In this document: positions 42,641 through 52,799 of the stretch, one piece after another
How positions within the stretch are numbered: position 1 is the stretch's first letter
Layout: every line of letters starts with the position of its first letter
DNA from: Veillonella sp. T11011-6
GTDB taxonomy: Bacteria; Bacillota; Negativicutes; Veillonellales; Veillonellaceae
DNA length: 64,000 bases
Direction: 5' to 3'
Assembly: GCF_002959755.1 (NCBI RefSeq)
Contig: NZ_PPCW01000001.1
Coordinates: 186,001 to 250,000 of the forward strand
Position numbers and translations under genes: made by a program
Notes under the pieces: generated by a model
Seen by the model: the letters and a program-made list of their open reading frames with translations, nothing else
Databases searched by the model: none
Told to the model about the DNA's origin: nothing

Positions 42641-44683
42641 GTGAATCATCGGAACACCCAGAAAAGTAAGTACTCTTGGATTCTTATATTATGTATTATT
42701 GTAGGCCTTGTATCCTCTTTATACTTAGTATTTGAACGCCATCAGATAGAAAAATCTCAAAACCATATAGAAAATATCGTAGATTATGATGCTGTTTTAC
42801 GGGCTAATGCTTTTGAAAAACGTAGTCAACAAGAGGCCTTTGATGCGCTTCGCAATGCAGGTGTAACAGCATTTGCTATTTATGATCGCACCTTAGAAAA
42901 AGCGAAAGATGCGGGTCAAGTTAAGGTATTATCTTCCGAAGAAATGGATTCTGTCCGTGTTAATGGGGCATCCGTGAAACATGGTGCAACTTATGTAGCT
43001 TTGATTTCTGGTAAAGAAGGCTATTATAAAGAAATTCGGGAAGATTTATATCATCGTATTGGTAAAGATAAAGTTAAAGAGCTTAATACAAGTATTGGTC
43101 CGGTTCTTGAGTTATATGGTGCTACTGCAGATAGCTATCTAAAAATGAATCTTGGTATTTCCAAGCTTCAAGCTCAAGAAGTTGCTAATCGTGGATTTAA
43201 TGTTATTGTTCGACCTACAAATTACAGAAATGTAACGTCTGAAGATCTTCAATATCTATTTAAACGCCTTGAAGGAATTCCACATGTTACTGGTATGATT
43301 TTTGCTGGCAAAGAAGCTCTTGGTGCGCCTAACTTAACTGATGAAACCTTAGAATTATTACATAAAAATCACATTCCTTTAGTTGGTATCGAAGCTGTTA
43401 ACCAACTTCAATATGAGCCACAACAAGGTTTCTTAGAAATGGCTGCTAAAGAGAATTATAGCGTTGGTCGTGTATATACAATTGCTAAGGACGAATTAAA
43501 GAAAATTACTCCTGAAGAAGCAGCACAACGTTTCTATATTAGTGATATAGAACGAAATATTCGTTTCAATTTATTCCCTATGTATGAAACTGGTGTAAAT
43601 AATGAAACAGTATTACAAACTACCATTAACTATATTGGTATGACTACTGAAAAATTATCTACAAAAGGTTATGAATTTGGTCCTGCTGATATTTATCCAG
43701 CATATACACCTAATCCATTGTTAGTAGTTATTACTATGATAGGTGCTATTGCACTTTTCGTTTACGTTGGTCAAATGCTAATTCCAATGAGTAAACATAA
43801 ACAATTGGTAGCATTTTTCGGTATTTCATTACTATCTATTGTATTGTTTATCATTACAAGTGGCACACTGATTACTCAAATTTGGGCATTATCTAGTGCT
43901 ATTATGGCTCCTGTAGGTGCTATGATCCGTTTGATGGAAGAATGGCGTCGTTATGATGGGTCTCGTCCATTAGGTGCTATTAAATCAACAGTATTAGCAG
44001 TATTCTATCTCGTTATTGCCGCACTCTTTGCAGCTATTGGAGGAATGTATATTGCATCTTTACTAGGTAATACAAAATTCTTCATGGAATTTGCTATCTT
44101 TAGAGGTGTTAAATTAACATTTGTACTTCCAGTTGTATTGGTGATTATCGCTTATTTACAACGTTTCCCATTGTGGAAAGGTCGTATGATTAACTCTAAA
44201 GAAGAAGCAAAGAAATTTGTAGTTGAATTTTTAACAATGGATGTTAAGTTCTACGTATTCTTTGTAATGGCCGCTCTTGGTGGCGTGGCATGGGTATTTG
44301 TTGGCCGAAGTGGTCATACAGCAGGTGTTCCTGTACCAGGAGTTGAACTCATGCTTCGTCGTTTTCTTGAAAATACAATGTATGCAAGACCTAGAGAAAA
44401 AGAGTTCATTATTGGTCACCCTGCATTAATGTTGGCTACATTTGCATTCCTACGCAAATGGCCTACAGTGATCCATTTCTTATTAACTATTGCTGGTGTT
44501 ATTGGCATAGCGTCTATGGTTGAAACATTCTGTCATATTAGAACTCCTGTATTCATGTCTATTATGCGTGGATATGATGGTTTGTTAATTGGTGCGCTCT
44601 TAGGTTTGCTTCTTATCATTGCTGTACGATTCATGATGTATGTAACACAATGGTTCCAAGCTCGGGAGGTTGACCATGAGTAA
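42641..44683 (+). CDS. DUF5693 family multi-pass membrane protein (GTG start)
   Basis: 680 residues. One N-terminal membrane segment (about 12-28), a large extracytoplasmic domain (about 30-355), then about seven to eight membrane segments to the C-terminus (for example LVVITMIGAIALFVYVG, LTFVLPVVLVIIAYL, IGALLGLLLIIAVRFMMYV). It starts with GTG after AGAAAGGATTT. The family is found next to csaB in many Firmicutes, which suggests a shared role in cell-wall glycopolymer pyruvylation or export (inference). It overlaps csaB by eight bases. Confidence 0.82.
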   Translation: MNHRNTQKSKYSWILILCIIVGLVSSLYLVFERHQIEKSQNHIENIVDYDAVLRANAFEKRSQQEAFDALRNAGVTAFAIYDRTLEKAKDAGQVKVLSSEEMDSVRVNGASVKHGATYVALISGKEGYYKEIREDLYHRIGKDKVKELNTSIGPVLELYGATADSYLKMNLGISKLQAQEVANRGFNVIVRPTNYRNVTSEDLQYLFKRLEGIPHVTGMIFAGKEALGAPNLTDETLELLHKNHIPLVGIEAVNQLQYEPQQGFLEMAAKENYSVGRVYTIAKDELKKITPEEAAQRFYISDIERNIRFNLFPMYETGVNNETVLQTTINYIGMTTEKLSTKGYEFGPADIYPAYTPNPLLVVITMIGAIALFVYVGQMLIPMSKHKQLVAFFGISLLSIVLFIITSGTLITQIWALSSAIMAPVGAMIRLMEEWRRYDGSRPLGAIKSTVLAVFYLVIAALFAAIGGMYIASLLGNTKFFMEFAIFRGVKLTFVLPVVLVIIAYLQRFPLWKGRMINSKEEAKKFVVEFLTMDVKFYVFFVMAALGGVAWVFVGRSGHTAGVPVPGVELMLRRFLENTMYARPREKEFIIGHPALMLATFAFLRKWPTVIHFLLTIAGVIGIASMVETFCHIRTPVFMSIMRGYDGLLIGALLGLLLIIAVRFMMYVTQWFQAREVDHE

Positions 44684-45776
44684 TATTGTTATCTCTGGCT
44701 ACTATGGTTTTGGTAATGCTGGTGATGAAGCAATGCTTTGTGCTATTATCGATGCCATTCGTAAAGAGGAAGCAGATGCGCATATTACTGTTATTTCTGG
44801 TAATCCTACAGAGACGAGCAAAAAGCACAATATACATGCGGTGGGAACCTTTTCTGCATTCGGTATTCTAAAGGCTATTTCAAATTCTGATTTAGTTATC
44901 AGTGGCGGAGGTAGCCTGTTACAAGATGCTACTAGTATTCGCAATACATATTACTACTTAAGTATTATGGCTTTAGCAAAAATGATGGGTAAAAAGGTGA
45001 TGCTATACTCACAAGGTATTGGACCTTTAAATCGCCCTTCTACAAGAAAAGCTGTTAGCTTTATTTTACGATTTGTGGACACTATAACGGTTCGTGATTC
45101 TATTTCTAAATCTGAATTAGATTCCTTAGGAATTGAAGATGTTGAGGTTACGGCTGATGCTGTATTAGCCATGCAACCAGCAGATTTGTATATTGGAAAA
45201 CGCATTCTAGACGGCTATACATCAAAGCTACCTATATCCACAGAAGCTCCAAAACGAATCGGAGTAGCTGTTCGTAGTTGGAAAGATGATACAGAATACC
45301 GTGAATCACTAGCCAATGTGTTAAGTCGACTGCAAGAACAGGATAATGTAGAGATTATATTTATACCTATGTCTCATCCAGAGGATACAAAAGAAGCTAA
45401 AATTATTGCTAGTTATATGCCAAAAGGAGCTATTGTTCTTGAAGGACCATTCTCTACAGAGGAACAAGTATCCTTGTCTGGTAATGTAGACCTTATGATT
45501 GGCATACGTCTTCATGCATTAGTATTTAGTTCTTTAATGAAGAAACCTGTAATTGGCATTTCCTACGATCCTAAAATCACTAGTTTCTTACATATGATTG
45601 GTCAAGAACCAATTGGTACAATGACCCATCTTAGAGAAGAGGCCTTATATCAGAGATGTCATAAGCTCTTAAATTCAAGAGAAGAGTACCAAGCATCTTA
45701 TGATCGTATTGAAGCATTACGTGTTAACTCTCAACGCAATGCAGAAATCGCTATTTCATTACTTAAAAATTATTAA
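44676..45776 (+). CDS. csaB: polysaccharide pyruvyl transferase CsaB
   Basis: 366 residues from the ATG at 44676 (GGGAGG upstream, spacing six), eight bases inside the end of the previous gene. Motifs ISGYYGFGNAGDEAML, LVISGGGSLLQDATS, YSQGIGPL and GIRLHALVFSSLMKKPVIGISYDPK are typical of CsaB. It adds ketal pyruvate to secondary wall polysaccharides; pyruvylated polymers anchor SLH-domain proteins. In a diderm, SLH domains on outer-membrane proteins tether the outer membrane to the wall, so CsaB may serve that link (inference). Confidence 0.92.
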   Translation: MSNIVISGYYGFGNAGDEAMLCAIIDAIRKEEADAHITVISGNPTETSKKHNIHAVGTFSAFGILKAISNSDLVISGGGSLLQDATSIRNTYYYLSIMALAKMMGKKVMLYSQGIGPLNRPSTRKAVSFILRFVDTITVRDSISKSELDSLGIEDVEVTADAVLAMQPADLYIGKRILDGYTSKLPISTEAPKRIGVAVRSWKDDTEYRESLANVLSRLQEQDNVEIIFIPMSHPEDTKEAKIIASYMPKGAIVLEGPFSTEEQVSLSGNVDLMIGIRLHALVFSSLMKKPVIGISYDPKITSFLHMIGQEPIGTMTHLREEALYQRCHKLLNSREEYQASYDRIEALRVNSQRNAEIAISLLKNY

Positions 45777-45809
45777 TATATTGGATCTAATCCAGAAAGT
45801 GAGGTCTCT

Positions 45810-46646
45810 ATGGCTACATTAACACAAGATGTTAAACAACTAGTTCAAGAGAAGGCAAAAGCTATTCGCGTGAGTATTGTTCAGTCTGTAACGGCAGCGA
45901 AATCTGGTCACCCAGGTGGTTCTCTATCCATCGCCGATGTGATGGCCTTGTTGTACTATGTAGAAATGAATGTAGATCCAGCAAATCCAAAAGCTCCTAA
46001 TAGAGATCGCTTTGTCCTTTCTAAAGGTCATGCAGCGCCTGCATTATATGCTACATTGGCTGAAAAAGGTTACTTTTCTAAAGATGAACTTTTGAATTTA
46101 CGTAAAATTGACCATATGTTACAAGGTCACCCTGATATGAAACATATTCCAGGTGTTGATATGTCCACAGGTTCCTTGGGTCAAGGTATCTCTGCAGCAT
46201 GTGGCATGGCATTGGCTGGTAAAATCGACAATGCAGATTACCGTGTTTATTCCATTCTTGGTGATGGTGAACTTGAAGAAGGTCAAGTGTGGGAAGCTGC
46301 TATGTTTGCTGGCCATTACAAACTCAATAACTTAACTACTTTTGTCGACTTCAATGGTCTTCAAATTGATGGGGATATTACTAAAGTTCTTTCTCCATTG
46401 CCTATTCCTGAGAAATTTAAAGCTTTTAACTGGAATGTTATTGAAGTAAATGGTCATGATCTTGATGAACTTCATAATGCTATTGAAGCTGCTAAAGCTT
46501 TCACAGAAGGCCCTACATGTATCGTAATGCATACTGTAAAAGGTAAGGGCGTTGAAGAAATGGAAGGTCAAGCAGGTTGGCATGGTAAAGCACCTAGTGA
46601 AGAACAAGGTGTAGCCTTTGTTAATGAAATTATGGGGGTACAATAA
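45810..46646 (+). CDS. transketolase, N-terminal subunit
   Basis: 278 residues containing the thiamine diphosphate domain: SGHPGGSLSIADVMALLYY, LSKGHAAPALYA and GDGELEEGQVWEA. It is the first half of a split transketolase; the second half is the next gene, overlapping by one base (TAATG). The pair transfers two-carbon units in the non-oxidative pentose phosphate pathway. Split transketolases are common in anaerobic Firmicutes and archaea. Confidence 0.94.
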   Translation: MATLTQDVKQLVQEKAKAIRVSIVQSVTAAKSGHPGGSLSIADVMALLYYVEMNVDPANPKAPNRDRFVLSKGHAAPALYATLAEKGYFSKDELLNLRKIDHMLQGHPDMKHIPGVDMSTGSLGQGISAACGMALAGKIDNADYRVYSILGDGELEEGQVWEAAMFAGHYKLNNLTTFVDFNGLQIDGDITKVLSPLPIPEKFKAFNWNVIEVNGHDLDELHNAIEAAKAFTEGPTCIVMHTVKGKGVEEMEGQAGWHGKAPSEEQGVAFVNEIMGVQ

Positions 46647-47578
46647 TGGGTAAAGCAACACGTGAAGCATATGGTAATGCGTTAGCTCGCATTGGTAAAG
46701 AAAATACAAATATTATCGTATTAGATGCAGATTTATCAAAATCTACTAAAACTGATACATTTAAAAATGTTTGCCCTGAACGTTTCTTCAATGTAGGTAT
46801 TGCAGAACAAAATTTGATTTCTGTTGGTGCCGGCCTTGCAGCAGCTGGTAAAATTCCATTTGTTTCTTCCTTTGCAATGTTTGCAACAGGTCGTGCATTT
46901 GAACAAATTCGCAATGCTGTATGCTATCCAAAATTGAATGTAAAAGTTTGTGCTACACATGCTGGTATTACAGTAGGTGAAGATGGTGCTACACATCAAA
47001 GCTTGGAAGATATTTCTTGTATGCGTACACTACCTAATATGACTGTAGTAGTACCTGCGGATGAACGTGAAACAGAAGCTGTAGTTGAATGGGCTGCATC
47101 TTATGAAGGCCCTGTATATGTGCGTCTTGGTCGTGCAGGTGTAGATGATGTAACTGCAGAAGGTTATACATTTGCACCAGGTAAATCTACGACATTAGTA
47201 GAGGGTTCTGATATTACAATTATCGCTTGTGGTGCCTTGGTTGGACCTGCTGTAGAAGCAGCAAAATTGTTGAGTGAGTCTAATGTATCTGCTCGCGTTA
47301 TCAATATGGCATCTATTAAACCTATTGATGCAGATGCAATTATTAAAGCAGCTGCTGAAACAGGTGCTATCGTTACCGCAGAAGAACATAATATCATTGG
47401 TGGTCTTGGTTCTGCTGTGTCCGAAGTTGTTGTGGCTAATAAGCCAGTTCCTATGGAGTTCGTTGGTGTCCAAGATACATTTGGGGAGAGTGGTACACCA
47501 AAAGAATTAATGGCTAAATATGGCTTAACAGCAAAAGACATTGTAGAAGCAGTAAAACGTGTAATCACTCGTAAATAA
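46646..47578 (+). CDS. transketolase, C-terminal subunit
   Basis: 310 residues containing the pyrimidine-binding domain (LDADLSKSTKTDTF, FNVGIAEQNLISVGAGLAAAG) with the conserved glutamate, and the C-terminal transketolase domain (RVINMASIKPIDADAI; TAEEHNIIGGLGSAVSEV). It works with the preceding subunit. The one-base stop/start overlap suggests equal production of both halves. ftsE follows 14 bases later. Confidence 0.94.
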   Translation: MGKATREAYGNALARIGKENTNIIVLDADLSKSTKTDTFKNVCPERFFNVGIAEQNLISVGAGLAAAGKIPFVSSFAMFATGRAFEQIRNAVCYPKLNVKVCATHAGITVGEDGATHQSLEDISCMRTLPNMTVVVPADERETEAVVEWAASYEGPVYVRLGRAGVDDVTAEGYTFAPGKSTTLVEGSDITIIACGALVGPAVEAAKLLSESNVSARVINMASIKPIDADAIIKAAAETGAIVTAEEHNIIGGLGSAVSEVVVANKPVPMEFVGVQDTFGESGTPKELMAKYGLTAKDIVEAVKRVITRK

Positions 47579-47592
47579 TCAAAGGGGATCCC

Positions 47593-48279
47593 ATGATTGA
47601 ATTTAAGAATGTTAGTAAAGTCTATGATAATGGTTCTGTTGCATTAGACGATGTGTGTTTAACTATAAATGAGGGAGAATTTGTCCTCATTTGTGGTCAC
47701 AGCGGTGCAGGGAAATCAACTCTATTTAAGTTGTTAACACATGAAGTTGTGCCAGATACTGGTACAGTTATCGTTGATGACTTTGATGTTACGCGCATGA
47801 AGCGTAGCAAAATTCCTAAATTACGTAGAAAGCTAGGCGTAGTATTCCAAGACTTCCGTTTATTACCAAATAAAACGGTATCTGAAAATATCGCCTTTGC
47901 TCTAGAAGTAATTGAAGAAAAACCAAAAATAATTAAAGAAAAGGTAAGTCATGTACTTGAACTTGTTGGTTTAACCGATAAAGCAAATGATTTACCAGAA
48001 GATCTATCTGGTGGTGAACAACAACGCGTTGCTATTGCTCGTGCTATTGTAAATCGACCATCTGTACTTATTGCTGATGAACCAACTGGTAACTTAGACC
48101 CTGATACAAGTAAAGGTATTGTAGATTTGTTTAAGCATATCAATAATTTTGGCACAACTGTTATTATGGTTACCCATAATATGGATCTTGTTTCGTATTT
48201 AAATAAACGTGTTATTCGTCTTAAAGATGGTCGCGTTCAAAGTGATAATATGAGAGGTGCTGAAATTAATGAAGCCTAG
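47593..48279 (+). CDS. ftsE: cell division ATP-binding protein FtsE
   Basis: 228 residues with Walker [26 protein letters not shown], signature LSGGEQQR, Walker [16 protein letters not shown] and a histidine in [10 protein letters not shown]. With FtsX it forms an ABC-type machine that activates peptidoglycan hydrolases at the septum. The coding end overlaps the ftsX start by 11 bases. Confidence 0.95.
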   Translation: MIEFKNVSKVYDNGSVALDDVCLTINEGEFVLICGHSGAGKSTLFKLLTHEVVPDTGTVIVDDFDVTRMKRSKIPKLRRKLGVVFQDFRLLPNKTVSENIAFALEVIEEKPKIIKEKVSHVLELVGLTDKANDLPEDLSGGEQQRVAIARAIVNRPSVLIADEPTGNLDPDTSKGIVDLFKHINNFGTTVIMVTHNMDLVSYLNKRVIRLKDGRVQSDNMRGAEINEA

Positions 48280-49156
48280 AACATTGAAATACTTTTTTAA
48301 AGAAGCCCTCAAATCTATGAAGCGTAACGGTCTTATGACGTTAGCATCTATTTCTACAGTGGCTTTATCTCTATTTATGCTTGGTGTATTTCTTTGCGGA
48401 GTTATCAATTTGAATAACATGGCATCTAGCTTAGAAAACCAAGTTCAATTGAGCATTTACTTAAAAGATGGTTTAACAACTGACCAAATAATGGCGGTAG
48501 GTAAGCAAATTAAAGCTATACCAAATCTTAAGCATTTGGAGTTTGTTAATAAAGAGCAAGCTATGAAGGAATTTAAAGCTCGCCTAGGTGATCAACAACA
48601 ATTAGTAAATGCCCTAGGTGATGTAAATCCATTGCCAAATTCTTATGTATTAACCTTTGATAATCCTAGTGATGTTAAGGCTACAGCTAAATTAGCTACC
48701 ACATTCCAAGGTGTTGAAAGTACACATTATGGTCAAGATATTGTGGAAGAACTCTTCCGTATAACTCAAGTTATCAGGATTGGTGGTATCGTATTAATTG
48801 CATTCTTAGCAGCCGCTACATTATTCATCATTTCTAATACAATTCGTTTGACTGTGTTTGCTCGTCGTAAAGAAATTGCTATTATGAAATATGTAGGTGC
48901 AACAAATGGCTTTATTCGTTGGCCATTCTTGATAGAAGGCATGTTATTAGGTTTAGTTGGAGCTATTATTGCCGTACTTTGTGTAGGTGAATTCTACCAT
49001 TTCATTACTATGGAAGTGTCTGAGTCTTTAGCATTCTTCCCATTAGTACCAATGTTCCCATTCTTCTATGATGTGGCTATCTATATTTTAGTTGGCGGTA
49101 TTATAGTAGGTGCTATTGGTAGTACAATTTCTTTAAAACAATACATGAAGGTGTAA
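48269..49156 (+). CDS. ftsX: cell division protein FtsX
   Basis: 295 residues from the ATG at 48269 (GAGAGG upstream); a GTG four codons earlier overlaps that site. Four membrane segments: one near 25-45 followed by an extracytoplasmic domain (about 50-165), then three (GGIVLIAFLAAATLFIIS; EGMLLGLVGAIIAVLCV; IYILVGGIIVGAIG). FtsX transmits ATP hydrolysis by FtsE to a periplasmic hydrolase or activator; the next gene encodes a plausible one. Confidence 0.95.
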   Translation: MKPRTLKYFFKEALKSMKRNGLMTLASISTVALSLFMLGVFLCGVINLNNMASSLENQVQLSIYLKDGLTTDQIMAVGKQIKAIPNLKHLEFVNKEQAMKEFKARLGDQQQLVNALGDVNPLPNSYVLTFDNPSDVKATAKLATTFQGVESTHYGQDIVEELFRITQVIRIGGIVLIAFLAAATLFIISNTIRLTVFARRKEIAIMKYVGATNGFIRWPFLIEGMLLGLVGAIIAVLCVGEFYHFITMEVSESLAFFPLVPMFPFFYDVAIYILVGGIIVGAIGSTISLKQYMKV

Positions 49157-49161
49157 TGTTT

Positions 49162-50361
49162 ATGAAATACAACACAATCAAATCACGTCTTGTAGCAACA
49201 ATTTTGACAGGTATAGTAGTACTGGGAACACCACTATACATTGTTGCGGAAGATGAGGATTTAACGAATCAATTAGATTCAATTCAACAACAAGTTAATC
49301 AACAAAACTCTATTAAAGCTGATGCTGAAACTGTCATTGTAAGCGTATCTGAACAGTTGAGACAAATTGAAGAGCAATTGCGTCAAGCTCAACAACAGTT
49401 AGAGTCTATTCAACAGCAACGTGTAGCCGTTGAAAATGATATTACTGTTAATGAAAAGTTACTAGTAGAAGCACAAAAACGTTTAGAAGGACGTGAGTCC
49501 GTATTTTATAAGCGTGTACGTGACATTTATATCAATGGTCGTCTAAGTTATTTAGATGTTGTTATTGGTTCTAAAGACTTTAGTGATTTTGCAAATCGAC
49601 TAGAGATTTTAAAGCGCATTATAGATTCTGATATTAAATTAATCGATGAAATTAAAAAAGAACGTGCTGAAATTGCTGCACGCAAGCAAGCTCTTGAGCA
49701 ATCTCGAGCTAAATTAGTGGAGCTTGAAAAAGCTGCTGTAGCAAAACAAGCTGAAATTGAACAAAAGAAAAAAGAACGAGAAGTAGTTCTTCAGAAGGCA
49801 CAAAATGACCGTGCTACTGCAATGCAAGCAGTGGAAGAACTTAATGCTTCTTCCGCTCAAATTACTGCACTATTAAAAGCACGTCAAGCGGAACGTGCAG
49901 CGGCTCGCGCTGCTGCAGAAGCGGCGGCGGCAGCGGCAGCTCAACAGTCTGCACCAAGTTACTCTTGGGTGCAAGGATCTGGTCAACTAGGGTGGCCTGT
50001 AAGTGGTGAAATTACTTCACCTTATGGTTATCGGACACATCCAATTTGGGGAACAACAATTTACCATTCTGGTATAGATATTGGTGTTGATGAAGGTACA
50101 CCTGTTCATGCTGCTGATGGTGGTACTGTTGTTTGGTCTGGTTGGATGGGCGGCTATGGTTATGCCGTAGTTATCGACCATGGTAATGGTATGTCTACCC
50201 TTTATGGCCATAATTCTGAGCTTGCTGTCTCTGAAGGACAAGATGTATCTAAAGGTCAAGTTATAGCCTATGCTGGTAGCACTGGTAATAGTACTGGACC
50301 ACACGTTCATTTTGAAGTTCGTATAAGTGGGGATCCTGTGGATCCTATGGGATATTTATAA
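49162..50361 (+). CDS. EnvC-like coiled-coil M23 peptidase
   Basis: 399 residues from the second ATG (49162), which has better spacing from AAGGTG than the ATG at 49156 that overlaps the ftsX stop. A signal peptide (about 1-30) precedes a long coiled coil rich in Gln, Glu and Lys (about 35-250), an Ala-rich hinge, and a LytM/M23 domain with YHSGIDIGVDEGTPVHA and GPHVHFEVR. The zinc ligands appear present, so unlike E. coli EnvC it may be an active endopeptidase. It is the probable FtsEX-controlled partner. Confidence 0.88.
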   Translation: MKYNTIKSRLVATILTGIVVLGTPLYIVAEDEDLTNQLDSIQQQVNQQNSIKADAETVIVSVSEQLRQIEEQLRQAQQQLESIQQQRVAVENDITVNEKLLVEAQKRLEGRESVFYKRVRDIYINGRLSYLDVVIGSKDFSDFANRLEILKRIIDSDIKLIDEIKKERAEIAARKQALEQSRAKLVELEKAAVAKQAEIEQKKKEREVVLQKAQNDRATAMQAVEELNASSAQITALLKARQAERAAARAAAEAAAAAAAQQSAPSYSWVQGSGQLGWPVSGEITSPYGYRTHPIWGTTIYHSGIDIGVDEGTPVHAADGGTVVWSGWMGGYGYAVVIDHGNGMSTLYGHNSELAVSEGQDVSKGQVIAYAGSTGNSTGPHVHFEVRISGDPVDPMGYL

Positions 50362-50362
50362 T

Positions 50363-51502
50363 ATGAAATTTGATACACGTACGGTGTTGTGGAGCCTATT
50401 GAAATATATAGGCTCTGGCATCGTTATTATGTGGCTAACGTTTTGGTATCTATCTGGTTCATTCTGGGGCTTACCAAGACTATTTGTAGCCTACTATGCT
50501 GCGAGTCAAGTCTTTATGACACCTATGTCTAAAGCTACCCTTTATGATGGTATGTTAAAAGGCTTGATTGGCTCTTTGGGAGATCCTCATAGTGTTTATT
50601 TAGATGCTGATGAATTTAAGTCCATGAAAATGCAAACATCTGGTACTTATGCTGGTGTAGGCATGGTTCTTGGGCATGATGATAAAGGTTTATATGCAGT
50701 TAGTATTATGGAAGATCAACCAGCTTTCAAAGCGGGCATTAAACCTGGGGACCATATTATTGCTATCGATGGTCAATCCACAAGTGATATTACTGTAGAA
50801 GATGCATCCTCTCGAATTCGCGGTGAGGCAGGTACTGTTGTTGCCCTTGATGTTGATCGCAATGGTGAGAAGTTACATTTCGATATCACTCGCGAATCTA
50901 TTGTTCTTCCTACTGTTAAAAGTAAAATGCTAACTAGTACAGTTGGTTATATTCGCATTAGTCAATTTGCTGAGAATACAGCTGATGATTTCGGAACACA
51001 ATTTAAAGAATTACAATCTCAAGGTATGAAGGAACTAATTTTAGATCTTCGAGATAATCCTGGTGGTTTATTATCTACCACTGAGAAGATTTCTAACTAT
51101 ATTATGCCTCCAGGAACACTAGTTACAGTACAAAATCGAGCTGGTAAAAAAGATGTTTATAAGTCTGATGGTCCAGAAGTAGCTATGCCATTAGTAGTTC
51201 TTGTTAACAAAGGTTCTGCTAGTGCATCTGAAATTATAGCTGGTGCGATTCAAGATCGTAAATTAGGTACTATTTTAGGTACTAATACATATGGCAAGGG
51301 TACGGTTCAAACTATTTACCCTAGCCTTGATAATGAAGGTGTTAAGGTAACTATTGCCAAGTATCACACACCAAATGACCGTGTCATTGACGGCATTGGT
51401 ATTAAACCTGATGTAGAACTTGATCTACCAAAAGGTGTAAATCCATCTAGTACATTAGATGATATTCAAATTAAAAAGGCATTAGAAATATTACAACAAT
51501 AA
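50363..51502 (+). CDS. ctpA: C-terminal processing protease (S41 family) with PDZ domain
   Basis: 379 residues from the ATG at 50363, one base after the previous stop. An N-terminal anchor (about 15-40) is followed by a PDZ domain (VGMVLGHDDKGLYAV, then AGIKPGDHIIAIDG) and the S41 core with the Ser/Lys pair in NKGSASASEIIAGAIQDRKLG and GTNTYGKGTVQ. It trims or degrades periplasmic proteins; Ctp enzymes often control peptidoglycan hydrolases, which fits its place after the M23 gene. Confidence 0.92.
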   Translation: MKFDTRTVLWSLLKYIGSGIVIMWLTFWYLSGSFWGLPRLFVAYYAASQVFMTPMSKATLYDGMLKGLIGSLGDPHSVYLDADEFKSMKMQTSGTYAGVGMVLGHDDKGLYAVSIMEDQPAFKAGIKPGDHIIAIDGQSTSDITVEDASSRIRGEAGTVVALDVDRNGEKLHFDITRESIVLPTVKSKMLTSTVGYIRISQFAENTADDFGTQFKELQSQGMKELILDLRDNPGGLLSTTEKISNYIMPPGTLVTVQNRAGKKDVYKSDGPEVAMPLVVLVNKGSASASEIIAGAIQDRKLGTILGTNTYGKGTVQTIYPSLDNEGVKVTIAKYHTPNDRVIDGIGIKPDVELDLPKGVNPSSTLDDIQIKKALEILQQ

Positions 51503-51519
51503 TGCATAGGAGTTAAATT

Positions 51520-52791
51520 ATGTTTATAGATAGAGCGCGCGTCTTTGTTAAGGCTGGTGACGGTGGGGACGGCATGTCCAGCTTCCGCCGTGAGAAATAC
51601 GTGCCAAATGGCGGCCCTAGTGGTGGAGATGGTGGTAAAGGGGCAGACGTTATTTTTAAAGCGGACAAGAATATTAATACTCTTGTAGACTTTAGATATA
51701 AACGTCAATTCAAGGCACCTGCTGGTGGTAATGGTGAAAGCTCCAACAAGCATGGTCGTGGTTCTGAACCGCTTATCATTCCTGTTCCATTGGGGACAGT
51801 AATTAAAGAAGAAGAAACTGGCAAAGTTTTCTGCGACCTCGTTAATGATGGCGATACATTTGTCATTGCTAAAGGCGGTCGTGGCGGTCGTGGTAATGCT
51901 CGTTTCCAAACGAGCGCTAATCGTGCGCCAACCTTTGCAGAAAAAGGTGAACCAGGTGAAGAATTCTGGTTACAATTAGAGTTAAAAGTATTAGCTGACG
52001 TAGGTTTATTAGGCTATCCATCTGTTGGTAAATCTAGTATTTTGCGTAAAGTATCTAAAGCTCAACCAGAGGTAGCAGCGTACCACTTTACTACGTTGAC
52101 ACCAGTTCTAGGTGTTGTAACTATTTCTGGGGATCGCAGCTTTGTATTAGCTGATATTCCTGGCCTTATTGAAGGGGCTAGTGAGGGTGTTGGTTTAGGT
52201 CATAACTTTTTACGTCACGTAGAACGGACTAACATTTTAATTCACGTCCTTGATGTATCTGGTATGGAAGGTCGCGATCCAAAGGTTGATTTTGATGCTA
52301 TTAATGAAGAACTTCGTAAATATTCTGAAAAATTAGCTAATAAAAAACAGATTGTTGCGCTCAATAAGATTGATATGGTCTTTGATGATACAACAATTCC
52401 TGATACAAAAAAATATTTTGAAGATAAAGGCTACGAAGTATTCCTTATCAATGCATTAAGTGGCGAAGGTTTACCAGAACTTATGGAACGAGCTTACTAC
52501 TATGTAGAAAATTATGAGCCAGAACCGGAAGCAACTGATGATACAGTAGTATACGAAGCAAAACCGGATGTAGAATTCGTTATCACCCGTGGTGACGATG
52601 CTGCATTCTATATTACAGGTAAACGTATTGAACGCTTAGTAGCAATGACAAATTTAAGTGATGATCAATCTCTTCGTAGATTCCAACGCATTTGGCGCTT
52701 TATGGAGCTAGATGCTAAATTAAAAGAAAAAGGTTGTAAAGACGGTGATGAAGTTGTGATTGGCGATCAACGCTTTACATTCCAAGAGTAG
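51520..52791 (+). CDS. obgE: GTPase Obg
   Basis: 423 residues in three domains. The glycine-rich Obg fold (1-160; KAGDGGDGMSSFRREKYVPNGGP, GGRGGRGNARF) is followed by the G domain (LLGYPSVGKSS, DIPGLIEGA, LNKIDM) and a C-terminal OCT domain (about 345-420). It acts in 50S subunit assembly and stress control. It lies 17 bases after ctpA with yhbY downstream. Confidence 0.96.
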   Translation: MFIDRARVFVKAGDGGDGMSSFRREKYVPNGGPSGGDGGKGADVIFKADKNINTLVDFRYKRQFKAPAGGNGESSNKHGRGSEPLIIPVPLGTVIKEEETGKVFCDLVNDGDTFVIAKGGRGGRGNARFQTSANRAPTFAEKGEPGEEFWLQLELKVLADVGLLGYPSVGKSSILRKVSKAQPEVAAYHFTTLTPVLGVVTISGDRSFVLADIPGLIEGASEGVGLGHNFLRHVERTNILIHVLDVSGMEGRDPKVDFDAINEELRKYSEKLANKKQIVALNKIDMVFDDTTIPDTKKYFEDKGYEVFLINALSGEGLPELMERAYYYVENYEPEPEATDDTVVYEAKPDVEFVITRGDDAAFYITGKRIERLVAMTNLSDDQSLRRFQRIWRFMELDAKLKEKGCKDGDEVVIGDQRFTFQE

Positions 52792-52799
52792 GAGTAATA

